From: Marchantia polymorpha subsp. ruderalis
Lineage: Eukaryota > Streptophyta > Marchantiopsida > Marchantiales > Marchantiaceae
Reading direction: 5' to 3'
DNA: 64,000 nucleotides
Assembly: GCA_037833965.1 (NCBI GenBank)
Contig: AP031354.1
Span: forward strand, 24,406,001-24,470,000
Below the pieces are notes generated by a model that saw only the letters and a list, made by a program, of their open reading frames with translations, made no database searches and was not told the origin of the DNA. A program made the translations under genes and the position numbers. Every line of letters begins with the position of its first letter. The stretch's first letter is position 1. Below are positions 21,201 through 34,000 of this stretch, in pieces.

Positions 21201-23508
21201 GCCCACAAGATTCAAGTCCGATAGTTCTCTGCGGTCATCAAACTTGCATTAGTCACAAGACAGATTCTCGTCCGTGCTGACAGTCAGTCATCTTATGCGA
21301 CTCTCAACCACCAGTAGATAGTCGCATGGGTCTAAGCCCAGGGGAAATTCGCGCAACTCACATTGTGATCACTCTGGGCGAGGATGACTTGTCGCAAGTG
21401 ACCCAACTGTAGGGAACTGGAAGGCAAGGATCACCGGCCCACGAATTCAAGCCGAGAGCAGCTTTCACCGAAACCAACGCAGCCACTGCACGTGTTGCCA
21501 GGAACAAAGCAATCCATCAAAATTTCTCCAATACATGTAAGAAGCTCTGGCTATTCCTGGTTCCTCCTATCGACTCAACTTTGCTCGGTTTTCTCTCCAA
21601 TCATGACCAAAGGCCGGCACACCAACCTGAGAAGAGTCCAATAGTCTCACTTTCGTGATACAGTAGAGCCCCTCTAAACTGCTCTCTAAACTCGGCCCCA
21701 TAGTCAATCAAATAAACCCCTCTTAACTGATATTGAATATTTTTTCCTTGTCCCATAACTTTCAGGAACTGATATAACACCCGCCTAGATTACTATCATA
21801 GTTACAGTATTTAGCATCCGTTCGATGTTTTTCCCCTACCCCTCTTGTCTGATAAACACTTTAAACTCATCCCAAGCACACAGGTCCCAGGGATATTGGT
21901 TTAGAGGGGTTCTACTGTATCCTGCAGGACCTCTAATCGACATTGTGGAATGAAGAATGCTGACAGAATCTCATATCCCCAATCCTCATTCTGCTGCATA
22001 GACCTGTCGACGCTGCTTTCCTCACTTTCAGAGATGCGACGGGCAGGAGATGAGAGTTACCATCGACGTCATTGGTTCTCATAACGACGGCTGCTCTCGA
22101 AGCGTAGATCTCGGCGGCGTTGAGGAGAGGACTGAGATTAGCAACAGGCAGAGCGGACAAACTGAAATTGACACCTTGGTTGTCGACAATCAAATCTCTT
22201 TGATACAAAGTATTGGTACTGACAGTGACATTCAAGGCGCCCCAGAAAATCCCATTGATTTCCAATTTCACAGCCCTTATACCGGAAGCATTCACGGTCT
22301 GGATCTCGGCAAAAAACAGACTCGTGTAGTAAGAAACAGTCTTCTGCAATTCGTACTGCGGAACGGGAGTGAACCACCACAGCTCGCCCAGCCACGCAGT
22401 CTGCATCACCACCATCGGCGGCTTGTCAAAGTTGTAATCTGGAACGAGGATCATTTTGCTCGTTTGGTCCGTGGTTATGGTGTAAGTAGGCCCGGGGGTG
22501 ATCCACAATCTATCATACGGATCATCAGGGTACCTGTCGAGCAGCGAGACACGATCAGCTCGTTTCCTCGAGGCGAGATTCTCGTGACTAGCACAGAAAT
22601 TCATATATTCATCCATTCACTGGGGACGGGGGATTAGCAGACCCACCTGACAGTCGGATCTGTGCCCGAGGTGCCACAATTCAACCTGATTATATTCTTA
22701 AGGTATATCCCGTCGTGGACGACATCGTACATGCCGGGAGCAAGCGGTCGAAGCTCCAGGGAGGAGATGATGGGCGGTCCGTCGACTGGGAGGAGGCAGA
22801 AGTCGATGTACTCGCTCGTGGCGACGACTACGTACTCGAATACTTGAGGAGTGTCGACGTCGGCCGATGTAATGGAGACGGTGTCGGCGAGGGTCGAGTC
22901 GATGGACACATCAAAGCTGTACTGGTCGGACGCAGCTTGGAAGTTGGAGTAGAGGAACATGGCTCGCAGGATGTAGGACGAGTTGTAAACAGCCGGCAGT
23001 GTGTAGCAGTGCTTGCTTCTGTCTGACGAGAAGAAGCGCAGGCTCTTCATCTGTCGCGCATTGTCATTCACCGACGCCTTCACGGCTTTGTTCTCCCCCG
23101 TGCTTACGAAGCCCTCGTCGGTCGTCCACACGATTCCCGACACCGGATCCGTGAAGTTGCTCGTCGCTCCGCAGTCTATGCTCACGAATCCTGCACCCAG
23201 CATCACCGACCCCCGTTATTAGCACGAGTCCGCTCAATGTCGCTCGCATTGGCCGACTCATTCTGAATCCACAATTCTCTCTCGTGCCACTCGGTCGCTC
23301 CTGCCGGGCGACCGAGTGGCACTTCCACTCCCCGGACTCCCCCCACTTTCCTCGAGGTCCAATCTCCGCACACACGAGTCGGCAGCCAACCTGCCAACGA
23401 GCTCATCCGACTCATTTCATATTTACCATCCCGTTGAGCTGCGGCGGAGTTGAGCAGCAATGCCAGCATCCACAGCAGGATGCCATGTCCTCTCCTGAAC
23501 CGACTCAT
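18262..23508 (-). CDS. malectin-like LRR receptor kinase, copy A (16 exons, 1018 aa)
   Basis: Minus-strand exons: 23508-23427, 23190-22647, 22533-22004, 21485-21362, 21228-21157, 21051-20983, 20867-20796, 20670-20599, 20532-20485, 20394-20153, 20067-19811, 19678-19546, 19439-19380, 19252-19060, 18934-18799, 18684-18262. Every intron is GT-AG and all phases join (3057 nt). The start MSRFRRGHG precedes a hydrophobic signal peptide; an upstream in-frame extension would bury it. Residues 28-385 are malectin-like ([15 protein letters not shown]); 386-537 hold [11 protein letters not shown] and LRR units on 72-nt or 69-nt exons; 571-596 form the membrane helix with a following Arg stop-transfer run. 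Kinase: GEGGFG (667-672), VAVK with Lys688, HRD 783-785, DFG 803-805, GTTGYLDPE 825-833. It is an RD-type Ser/Thr kinase expected at the plasma membrane; the ligand is unknown. Closest remembered type is Arabidopsis At1g67720. Exon 9 is the least certain. Confidence 0.9.
21661..21917. mobile_element. pogo/Emigrant-like MITE in RLK-A intron 3
   Basis: A 257-bp element with terminal inverted repeats CAGTAGAGCCCCTCTAAACT and, on the other strand, CAGTAGAACCCCTCTAAACC (18 of 20 match). It is flanked by TA on both sides (21659-21660 and 21918-21919), the target duplication of Tc1/mariner/pogo elements. The ends resemble those I remember for the plant MITE Emigrant. There is no coding capacity. The same element sits at 45885-46141 in copy B. 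Confidence 0.85.
23284..23322. repeat. 15-bp perfect inverted repeat in RLK-A intron 1
   Basis: The arms GTGCCACTCGGTCGC and GCGACCGAGTGGCAC pair perfectly around a 9-nt loop, inside intron 1 (23191-23426). An identical copy lies at 47508-47546 in gene B. It could fold in the pre-mRNA; a function is not shown. Confidence 0.75.
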
Positions 23509-23665
23509 CGCTCCTCGTCTCTCTCGACGGTTCCGCCACGGAGGGTCTTCGCTTCCTGGCACTCTCGAACTGAGCCCGAACTGAACTGAATTTTCTATTT
23601 GCAACCTTCTATCTTCCATCTTCTAATATCTACCATCTAATCTTCTGATCTTCCACATGCTCTGC
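23509..23665 (-). promoter_or_regulatory. RLK-A leader with GAAGAT-type repeats
   Basis: Directly upstream of the start codon on the minus strand lies a purine-rich leader with repeated AGAAGAT and GATGGAAGATAGAAGG units (about 23590-23655). Copy B has a differently expanded version (about 47822-47876). I infer a 5' UTR or core-promoter region from its position only; I see no convincing TATA box. Confidence 0.35.
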
Positions 23666-26644
23666 TTCCGTCGCTCCTCAAAGTCGAGCTGTTCGCAGCA
23701 TCCCGAAGCTCAGCTCAGCTCGCAAATGAGCCTCGAGCCAACACTGGGAAAACGGAAACTGGGGGATGATCCGCACCGAATGCAGTGCGATAAGTCGGAT
23801 CATCCACACCGAGTGATCGTCGCTCACAGGATAAATCGCCCCTTTGTAAGTTGATGGCCGGTTGTCACTTTCTCGAACCCTTGCCGTCGACTGCTCTTCT
23901 GTATTCCCAGTTCTCTGCCCCCACCGAAGCTTTCTGGTAGGCCCCCAATTTCATAATAAAAACGGACGTGCTTTGACTTCAGAGGTCCGGTCCCGCGAAT
24001 CTGACTCTCTCAAACTGTACCTCCTGTCACAGTCGACCCATGAGCTGTCGATGGTTCTCGTAAACCGGAGCTGTATTTCAGCTCGCTCATCAGAGTTATA
24101 ATAAATCTTCTTAGATTGATCTCTGATCAGTCTAGGATCTACTCAGCAACGCTGGCAGAGAGAGAGAGAGGGAGTGTGTGTCAGTCTGTCTGAAGAGACG
24201 GGGAATGAATATTTGATGTGAATTGTGGACGCTTAGAACAATTAAAAACACACAATAGCCTTTTGTAACCGGCCACATGCCCCTCCACAGGACATTTCTT
24301 GTGTGAGAACATCAAACATTGGAGCAGAACTAAATTCCACGTAGCACTGCGTCCTGAGATTACTCCTTCCGCTGCTAGTGCAAGATTCAGTCGATCATCT
24401 TTTATTTTGCGTTTTAGTGGACTCGAAGGACTGGACAAGCGAAACGGACGTAGCAATTTATTCAATGTAGCTTCTATACAGTTTCATCTCATAGGTTTCA
24501 AATTCCGTAGTTAAGTCTTGAATACCTTATTGAACGCTGCTATTTCTCAGAGAATCACTACGGATCTCCGAGAGGTAGCAGCGTGCATGAGAATCATGCT
24601 CATTGCAACCGACAGAATAAATAAACTGAATATAAATAAATAAATATATATCTATCGAGACAATATGCTGACATTATTTTACATGATCGGAATTCAAAGA
24701 GAAGAGAAGGTTCATAATTTTAACAGGTCGAAGTGAATTGCTTAACACATCCAAGATGTTCTCTTCCTGTGTTGAAGAGATTTCCTCCGCAAATACATAT
24801 CCTTGCCTCGAGAAGCTAATAAAGTCACGGCCTCACCTCCCTTTGCTCAATTTCTGTAACATTCTCATAATATTGCTAGCATGCTCCAAGAATCAATGTA
24901 TACAGTGTAGCATTCGTGCTATACTTCCCTACCCGTTAGCCTTTGAAGTTTTTCATTATGCCTAGAATCTTCGAAGAGAGGCGAGCATTCAGTGAAGCCC
25001 TGCTGCCTCTCCTGAAATTTTCATTACTTGCCGAACAGATGTCAAGAAGCTCAGTGCGTGGCTTAGCCTTCGAAATCCGACCGAATCAAATCCAGGTGAT
25101 TTCTATGACTTCAATTCACGTAGATCGGCCTTGTAATAGATCTACCTTGTGCTGATGGTGGTGTACATGAGATGGGCTTAGTAGTCGAGTTGAAGGTTTG
25201 GGTGTTGTATTTGGGTCAGTGTCATTTTCCTTTTCACAATATGTTCATCGGTCTGAATGAAATGAATGAACCATTTCAAGGATTGATTGGATATGAAGTC
25301 CACGGAGTATAGATACTGCTGATTACCAAAAAGTTCCGAGGATCGAGATAATGCTTTCAGACCCTCGTCCCTGAAGGAACATCCGTCCGCCACCAGAAGG
25401 TTGGTATACTACTTTGTTGCATGATTCTATTACTCGAACAAGAAATATGTCCTCGTGTAGTAAACTTATAAAACTTGAGACTTGAGAGGAGAGCTGATGA
25501 ATCTCATCCGTAACATGCAGTCTCTGCTACTCAGATACAGTACACAACATAACATAAAAAGCAGTCATGAACTATAACTTTTACAATTTCATGTTGATTT
25601 CGCTCTACTGACAATAGGCGTTAGTAGATCAATAGACCCAATTGTGTCTAAATCAGATCACCGGAAACCACTGGATCTAAACGATTTTGAATCTAACAAT
25701 TTACAGACATCAAATTCTTTGTGAAGATGGAATAGCGCCGTGGTTTCGACAAGTCGATGTACTCAGCAATGGTTTCTGCCAGGAATACTTTCAGCGAAAA
25801 CTTTGTGATTGCTTACAAAGTAATCTGCAATGGTAATTATAGACCAATGCGCACATAGATACGTGATGCTGTGACTCCAAAGGACACTGAATGACAAGAA
25901 AGATCAGAAGTTCTTATTATCCAAATGTCTCGGTTGATATCATGAGAAGATGTATTCAAGTACTTCTGCTACAGCAATATTTCAGAAGTTGTGTACGTTG
26001 GAAATTAGAAGGGCAGAAGTTGGAAAAATAGTTGAAGCTTTGATTCTTTTGAAGTTCAGCAAGGAAAATTCTACAATAAATAAGTGAATATTTCCTTTTT
26101 CCGTGTCAATAGCCTCACAAAAATGTGACATTACTTTCACAGTAGTCCTGTGAATAGTGACTTTTACCCAGGTATCACGCTTCAGAGTTGATCGTTCGCT
26201 TTTTTCAAACTAGATTTGCGTGAGATTAAGAGGAAGACACTTTCAATGTCATGGAATAGATGGAATAACTTTTATAAATATACTACAAACGGGTAACATT
26301 TGCTTCTGTATGTATTTGCAAACAGGAAAGATAGGTATGATTTTGATTATATGGCTAGTGGTGGGTTCTGTAATAGTGTGAGAGAAGTATAGTTCTAAGC
26401 ACATACATCTAAATAGGAACTGCGAATCTGATGCTTGAAGAAAACTTCGAAGATTTGAATGTTCAGTACTGTCATTCAAATCCAACGGGATGCCGTCCAG
26501 AATGCAGACCAGTCATTTTCTGGATACCATTGCCATCTATCTCGGTTGAAGTTCTTCCAAGTATTCTTATTGACCCATTCCAGTTCTCATGGTTTGAATA
26601 GATCGCAGATCTAAACTTGCATGTGATTTTACACGCAAATCTAT

Positions 26645-26645
26645 A

Positions 26646-26680
<35 letters not shown>
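26645..26680. repeat. TA dinucleotide microsatellite
   Basis: About 36 bp of alternating TA with one G interruption. Simple-sequence repeat, no gene nearby. Confidence 0.9.
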
Positions 26681-29166
26681 GGTACGCTGCATGTTTTCTG
26701 AAGTCCTTATAGGTCGAGTGCCCAAAGAGCCCTAGGGTTCGGGAAAACGAATTGAAGAGAATGCACTTAACTCGTTAACATACTCACGGATGGAGAGGGA
26801 TTCGTCAGCTTCACCCTGCTTCTGCTGACTCGGTAATTGCCACCGTTGAGAACGCATCACACTTGCCTGATCTCCCCTGCATATCCAGTAAGTACAGTAA
26901 TCTTGCCCATTCTCAAAATCGGCTTTCCCGAGTCCTTCGGACAACTGCCGGAGTATCTGGACTGCGAGAGTTGGTGATGAAGGCGGCACTTTAGGAGAAC
27001 AGTCCTTGGGCGGTCTTCACGGATTTGACTCGCTTGTATAATGTGCCGTTGGTGGCATCCATTTGTCCAATAAGGTTGAAGGCTCGTCTGGATGGCACGG
27101 GGTTCCGAGGAAGTTGGAAACTTTGGAATCCAGTGATGGGTCTTATCTGATGGATCGATGGCTCCGGGCAGAGCTTCGAAGTTGTAAAGACGAGGACTGG
27201 GCACAGCACGGCACAGTGAGCCTGGCCAATCATGTGCCAGCCTGCAACGGTACAAATGGAATGGAAAGGGTACACGAGTTTTGGCCTCGACAAGACAAGC
27301 CATACTTGATGCCATCCTTGCGGCCAAGAGGTACAGACCACTATATGCCCCGAACATGTCAACATGTCCACTTAATGTGCAAATCAAAGATCATATGTGT
27401 GGGGTTTAGTGTACTGCTTATCCATCAAAACGGGTGGTAAGAGTTGACTCAGTCAATCTTGGGCAAGTTACATATTAGTGCGATCTCGAGACCTCAGGCC
27501 CAGAGTTACCCACAGCTATGAGAGAACAATAGAATTTGAGATTTCGAATGATGCCGGCGGACATGGCCATTGTGATCGAATGAGGTCAATCTCGACGGAA
27601 TCGGTATCTCCCTCGTCCAACATTAGCCATGCTGGGGTGGAAAACATACTGCAGCCCAGGCTGCCGCACTCCTGGTTTCCAGGCAACATGAAATATTGCG
27701 ACTGCAAGAGTGGTATATTCTCGAAGGTCTTTCCCACGTGAGCAGGTAAATTGGGCGAACAGAACATGGTAAGGTATCAGAATGCGACCTCCAGGCCCTC
27801 GAATGTCGTGGACTTTCAAAACCACGAGCTTACTCACAGGTGGATCGTCCTGGCACCAAAAGCCAATGGCATGAGAGTACAAGAGACAGTCAGATAAATA
27901 ATCCTGAATATGTGTTACCGGCACGATAGACAGCAGTTTGGCGATCCACTAGCTTTTAGACTCAACGTCCTCTCCTTCTCTCGCCCGTTTGTTCCCTATC
28001 TCACCGTCACATTCCATCATAACTGCTAAACAAGCGCTACCCAGCAACCAGTGCTGAGAGCACATGTTGGCCAACTACTGCAAACGAGTGGATGCGTCAG
28101 GTTTTCCACGACGTAGCCTCTGCTTTAATGAAAGTTTCATTTCTTCTTGCAGTTATCGGATTTCCATCATTGTGAACAAGTAAACACAGCAGCAGTAACA
28201 TTGGAACCAGAAGGTAAGTCAAAGTGATGGCAATCAAATACAGTAAAATTTAGTATCGATTCCAAGGGATTGAAACGCTAAGTGCTTTTTAAGGTGTCAA
28301 TGACGTTGAGCTATTGTTGTCCAACGTACAGCTCAGCCGAAGGTACTATTTGATAAATCTGTCTTCAATCAATCATCAAAATCAAAATTTATATCAATTG
28401 CTTATATTTTATCTTGTTATTCATGGGCTAGTCAATCAATCTTTAAGATTGATGACAAAGGGATTCAAGGTGGTAAGCATTTCAAGTTCATTATGTTCAG
28501 CTAATTGACTAGAGCTAATTCGCGATTGTTTGGATAATATCTGAAGGAATTCATATGGTCTTATAGTAGAGATAAAAAACTTCAAACCTTGACGTGAACG
28601 GATGAGGTGTCCATGCGATCGGATCGAATCTCTTTGCTTTGACCAACTCAACAATCCGAACTACATGCAGAAAAAACACCTTGCAATTCTTGCAATGTCT
28701 TCACATCCTCTAGTTTTCAGACAAGAAGGCAATATACATATCTCGTAACCGTCTAAAGTGGTGACTGTCTCCTTGCGTCGCGGGAACTCGTTCCGGCAAG
28801 TGAAAGCTCCTTGTTGAAGCTGTACTTTCATGGATTGATTATTTTGCACATTTACAACTTTGTTCCATGTACTATTCCGCTTGTGGATTAAACGCCAAAC
28901 TTGCAGACTGACTTCCCGCTTAAATCGTCGGTTATATAGCGGCCGCGAACGTAATCAAGTTCAAAGTTAGAGAACAAGAGCTATTTGGACTAATGTTACT
29001 AGATTATGGTCCGAGATTATTATTATTTTCAATTTGAAAAATCAAAAAAGAAACAACTCTGATAATAGTCCTACCAACAGCCACAGTTCTAGTCTTTCTA
29101 AAACATGAGCCTTGTGAGCCAGATAGCTCAACGGGAGGTGGTCAATGTGAAACACAGACACGCGCA

Positions 29167-29230
29167 AAAAAAGTTAATGAGGAAATTTTCCTGAGTATGC
29201 ACTCAGGAAAATTTCCTCATTAACTTTTTT
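29167..29230. repeat. perfect 30-bp inverted repeat (fold-back)
   Basis: Left arm 29167-29196 and right arm 29201-29230 are perfect reverse complements, with a 4-nt loop (ATGC). The arm core is GTTAATGAGGAAATTTTCC. The flanks show no convincing target duplication. It could be a young fold-back element or a hairpin-RNA source. Confidence 0.85.
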
Positions 29231-30969
29231 ACCCAACCACTCTTGTTATTGAGTGGATTAGTTCCGCATCTTTACGAACTCACAAGTACGGCGCTTTCAA
29301 ATTGATATTGTGTCCCATATTGTGCTGATCCAATGTTCGGAGCTGAATAAAATTCCCTTGTAAATCGTAGCTGTGATAGATTATTACAGAGTAAGATTTT
29401 CGGCCAAATGATCATATATTTATCTTACACAACCACAACAAGTAAAATTGATAATTAATGGAACCGGAAAGCTGGATCACACACACAATTCTTCTGGACA
29501 TGCAACAGAATCTCCCACTTCGGAGTTTAAGTCACGAAGTCAAGTTACTGTGTCGTGGTTGGAACCAACACACGGATATCGAGAACTCAGAAGTGGAAGT
29601 TTGGATGAAACTCTTGATTTTCGAATGCTCTTTCTTGAAATTTTCTGTCCATGTTCTTTTGACCGGAAAACTCTTTCAAGCCACAAGTGATTTGCGTTGT
29701 CATCTTGGGTTATTGCAAACCCATTTTGTTAAACCTCGAAACAGAATCCGGTAATTGTGCTATTGTTCCGCATGAGTAGCTTCACTTTAGCTGAAACTCA
29801 GTTGTCTCTGTTCCTCGTTTGTCCGAAGCCAGTGGGACTTTAACCCATAAGCGTACAAGCATCTCAATGCTCGAGAGCAGGTACATTTGTACACAATCCC
29901 ACATTGACCGCGTGTTCAGCCCATAACGAACTATTCTTTCGCCTTTTACTAAAGAATACCGTGTGCGGGACACAAGCGGCTCCAACCAATCTTTGGGACG
30001 CCCCCTTGTCGGGGCACCACCATATAAACAAAATCAGCGTCTTCTGCGACACCTTGAGACTCCGTGTAAATAATATCGTGCTCAGACGCAAGCGAGCATG
30101 GTAACTGTATACGTAAGGTTTCGGTCGGTTTCGGTTTCAGTTGGGCGTTAAACCCTGTTTGAGCCCCAAACGACCACATGATTGATTCATATCAAACGAT
30201 GCAGTTATTCATACCTCTTCTGTGGATTGCCAGTAGGAGCACTAACCGGACCTGGACCTACGTGTGTTTCAGATTTTGGCTCTTTTGGTTCATTCTAATC
30301 ATTTTGATGATCATATATTTGAGATTACTACACATTATTTATGTTCTGTTTGACAGACTGCTACATGGCCTTCCCACGAAAAAGCATTGGTATGATGGAA
30401 AAAAGCTCTTGAACGAGGTAAGGGTAGAAGTACAACACGCTTCAGCTGTACTTCAGCTGGTAGAGAATACAACATCCTTGCCACCAGCTCTGCCAGGGCC
30501 GCAGACTCCGATTCAATGACTAAGAACAAATTATATTGTATCGGAAAATAACTTAAGAGCCACAATTGACACCCATTTCAGGTCGACGTTGAAATGTGAT
30601 TGTAATCAATGTGACTTTGGTCAAGCAACTCCTCCATATCTATCTGCGATTTGTGTTGACAATCAACAAGCTCTGGCCTGTTGGTCTAGAATTTTCAGGT
30701 CCCTTTTAATATGCGGAAGTTTGCTACAGCCATTCGAACCAGTCGCCAAAGGCAAGTCACTCCGTTTATCGTACAGCATCAGATTGACACTAACGCGCTA
30801 AACAAAGCAAGATACATTGTTGGTATACCGGATGTTACTCGTAGGGTTCTACAGTTGGCACTTGATAGGGACTTAGTACATTGTTTCATGTTAAAATGAT
30901 AGACTGCAGTACATATTCAGTGCATATAAACTGAGTATTTACAGCTCCTAAATTTCTCTGAAGAAGGCC

Positions 30970-31011
30970 CGTCCTCTGACAAGTTTCTCATAAGAAACTT
31001 GTCAGAGGACG
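30970..31011. repeat. perfect 19-bp inverted repeat
   Basis: Arms 30970-30988 (CGTCCTCTGACAAGTTTCT) and 30993-31011 pair perfectly around a 4-nt loop. No open frame or target duplication is evident. Confidence 0.8.
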
Positions 31012-34000
31012 CGGTCAGTCTGCCTCTGTCCAAGAGGTCCTCTCTGGATCGGTGCTAACTGATCTTCTAAACGGTGGGATCTTCCTCACAGTGCTGGCCA
31101 TTGATGAGCTACTTCGTCCTGTGCATTAAAGTTCTATCTTGGATATCGACGACAGTTTCGCATTTTCTGTATATAGTCTATACTAACTGTACTTTCGCTC
31201 CCTGACACATGCACTATACTGATTGACATTGGAATATATCGAATAGCTCAAGTCCGCCGCCATATTTTCACACGCACTTAGACCCCAAGAAACGTGAGGA
31301 GCAACTTGTATGTCACTGCTACCCATATGACCAGATAATCAGAGTAGAATGCATATCTCCTCAAATTATTTTCTGAATATGTGAGTCTGACTGTTCGCTC
31401 TGGGCGGGAGAAGAATAAAGGTCTCAAATGCTAGTGCACGAAAATCTAATTAGGGTTAGGACAGTAGGTTAGGGCATTTCTGCATTTCTACCTGACCTGG
31501 AGATTGTGACTTAACTCGGCTGTCCAGACCCAAGAGTTGGAGGAAGGACATTGCAACAACAACACGTATTGCAGAACTACGTTGAATCTCATAATTTCGT
31601 GCCTGGATTCCTTCCAAGCCCCGCCTGAAGAACCAACTTTCTCTGGGATAAGAGCATCGCCTGAAATGGCGAAGAAACTCCGTCCAACTTGGGGTTTAAC
31701 TTTAGCCCCAGAGATTTGCAGACCGTGCTCAAGGTCAAAAGCCCACGCTAAACACATGCGTTAATGTCCATTTCAAACGTTGGACCGTAGATACGTGCTC
31801 ATAGTCACCGCGTTGCCATTAGAATGTGACAAAATGAAGACCTCTGTGTCTCAGCCGTCGAACTTATTCTGTTGCTCCTCAACATACACTCCTGCCGGGA
31901 CAAATTTACTTTGATGACTCAACAAATGTCTGATGTACTAGCAGAATTGTCTTGGGTCCACGATAAGAGTACTACATATCTGTATGACCTTCTACAAAAT
32001 CGAATGAATCTGGTCCTGCAATGTTGGAATATGGTCTCTTGGAATATCCTTTGTCAACCTCGCCTAGCCACTAGCTCATTCTTGCGCCACTTCACATCTA
32101 ATGCTTCTTAATTGTATTTTTACTGCGAGCAAACTGGTTCATTACGTGGATATTAGGACCCATCAAGCAAGCACCTATTCTGGTCTCACGATTGTTAATC
32201 ATCATGAATTGGATGGGCATCAAAGCTAATGAGTTCTATCTCCACTTTCTGGTGTTTTCTCTAAAAGATAAAAAATGGTCACAATGCTCATATCTTCGTA
32301 CAATGTTCATTTTCACACTTTCTACTTTCGTTCTTCACGTGCTATCTTTCCTTCATTCAGCTGTTGTTTGTTTGGAGTTTATTTCTGGTATTTTAAAATC
32401 TCAATCGAGTCATACTAGACTATAAGGTTCATATAAGCGAAAGTGTGTTATGGTAATCAAATAAAATTTTAATTCTATACTGCGAAAGAAAATGAAAAAA
32501 TTCCAAACTCCGATATCCAACTAGTTGATTGGATCTCTAGAAAAAAATTCACTTCCTTATTGTCATGGATATGTCATTTGCCGATATCTATAATAATTTT
32601 CATCCATGTGTTTTGAAAAAGATAGATTGCATCACACTGAACATCATGATTAGATTAAAAAAAATACGATGATCAGACAAGCAGAAATGGAAAAAATTGA
32701 TAATTTTGTATTAAGAGATATTCAGAGTGAATTTCTTCCTACTACCATAGCAAAAGAAATTAATAAGACAAAACACTTAATGCTTCAAGCTCACTACTTA
32801 TGATCAGGGTCGAGCTTTCTACTTTTGATCATGAACGTGACTTCACATTTTAGCTTTACGAATCATCTTACAAGTAACACTTCTGTGTTACTTGTTACTT
32901 GATTGTGATAGTAATATTTTCAACCCAGAAGGAAAAAATTGAACAATCAAAGCTTTGAGCATAATGTTTTTGAGACTTCTACTATTTTCTTCATTTTTTA
33001 TGAATTTCATGAATTTGTATTTCATCACAAATATATGTCCATGTTATAACTTACAAACATTAGTCTCAAAAAACAGTTTGAGATATCATTTTAATACATA
33101 GATGAAAACTTACAAGATCTTCATGTCTCATCCTTATAATTTAGCTATAAATTCTTTGAATGTCAATTTTAAAATATTTCATAATCTTGAATTGGAGTGT
33201 TTAGGTTGAAATCTTACGATATTTATTATTAAGAGGTCACTCACAGTAGTAATTCAGGTAAGCTTGATCCTGGTTAGTGAAGCTACTTAAAATATCATTA
33301 GATGAGAGAGCTCATGAAAGCTCTTGGTGATACATTAAGATTCACTTAGCAAAGCCTGAGGAATACATATGGATATGGATGTAGCCCGCAGTAAATGAAT
33401 CACTCACGGCTGAGTGTATGTGCATTCTAGTGTTGACGCGTGCATGAGTGCATTAGTCAAATGCAACGTTACTTGTAATAACAAATTTGATATTCATTTT
33501 TGGATATAAATAGGTTAGAAAAGTTTCAACTTCGAGGGTCAATCAAACTTATCATCCATGCTAAATGCATATACATATCTGGCAATTGCATTTAATTTAA
33601 ATTAGAAACATCCAGGAAACTAAAATTTTGTATATATATAAATATGATCATATATTTTACTACATACTTGTTAAAGATATCTTTTTAAATGACACATAAT
33701 TACGCTCATACATAGATCAGTTATTTGTGTGCTTGAAACGATGACAACAGTGGTATTTTATTTCATATCAAGACAAAAAATAGCAAAATATGGTTCAAAT
33801 AATAGCAAAACCAACTAAATAAAAGAAGACTAACATACGCTTAGAATATTGACAAATTCAGTGATGTTGTAAAGCAGAATGAAAGACAATCTTGTTAAAA
33901 AATTTAGGATTACATGGATATTAAAAGAATTTGTTACAATCTAAAGTGCAATTTTAATTGTAATCAGCTATCCACTTTTTTATGTTGATTAGTAAAAGCT

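Larger units (their letters stand above)
17640..24112. repeat. segmental duplication block A (direct repeat of 41830-48882)
   Basis: Homology with block B starts at GGGATACTCTTGACGCTAT (17650) and ends at GCTCGCTCATCAGAGTTAT (24098). The offset is +24225 below about 19300 and +24224 above it. By eye, 18465-23520 differs from B at only about 17 positions, and 19800-22990 at about one. The outer parts (17640-18240 and 23560-24110) carry many substitutions and indels. Confidence 0.9.

Noticed and set aside
27063..27440. Plus-strand 125-codon frame
   Set aside because: Opposite strand to equally long frames in the same place; no family recognised and no reason to prefer it.
29110..29150. GATAGCTCAACGGG stretch resembling a tRNA D arm
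   Set aside because: No anticodon arm or T arm with GTTCGA follows, so no cloverleaf can be formed.
30178..30519. 113-codon frame with a strongly hydrophobic middle
   Set aside because: The hydrophobic part comes from T-rich low-complexity sequence; no splice context, homologue or conserved motif was recognised.
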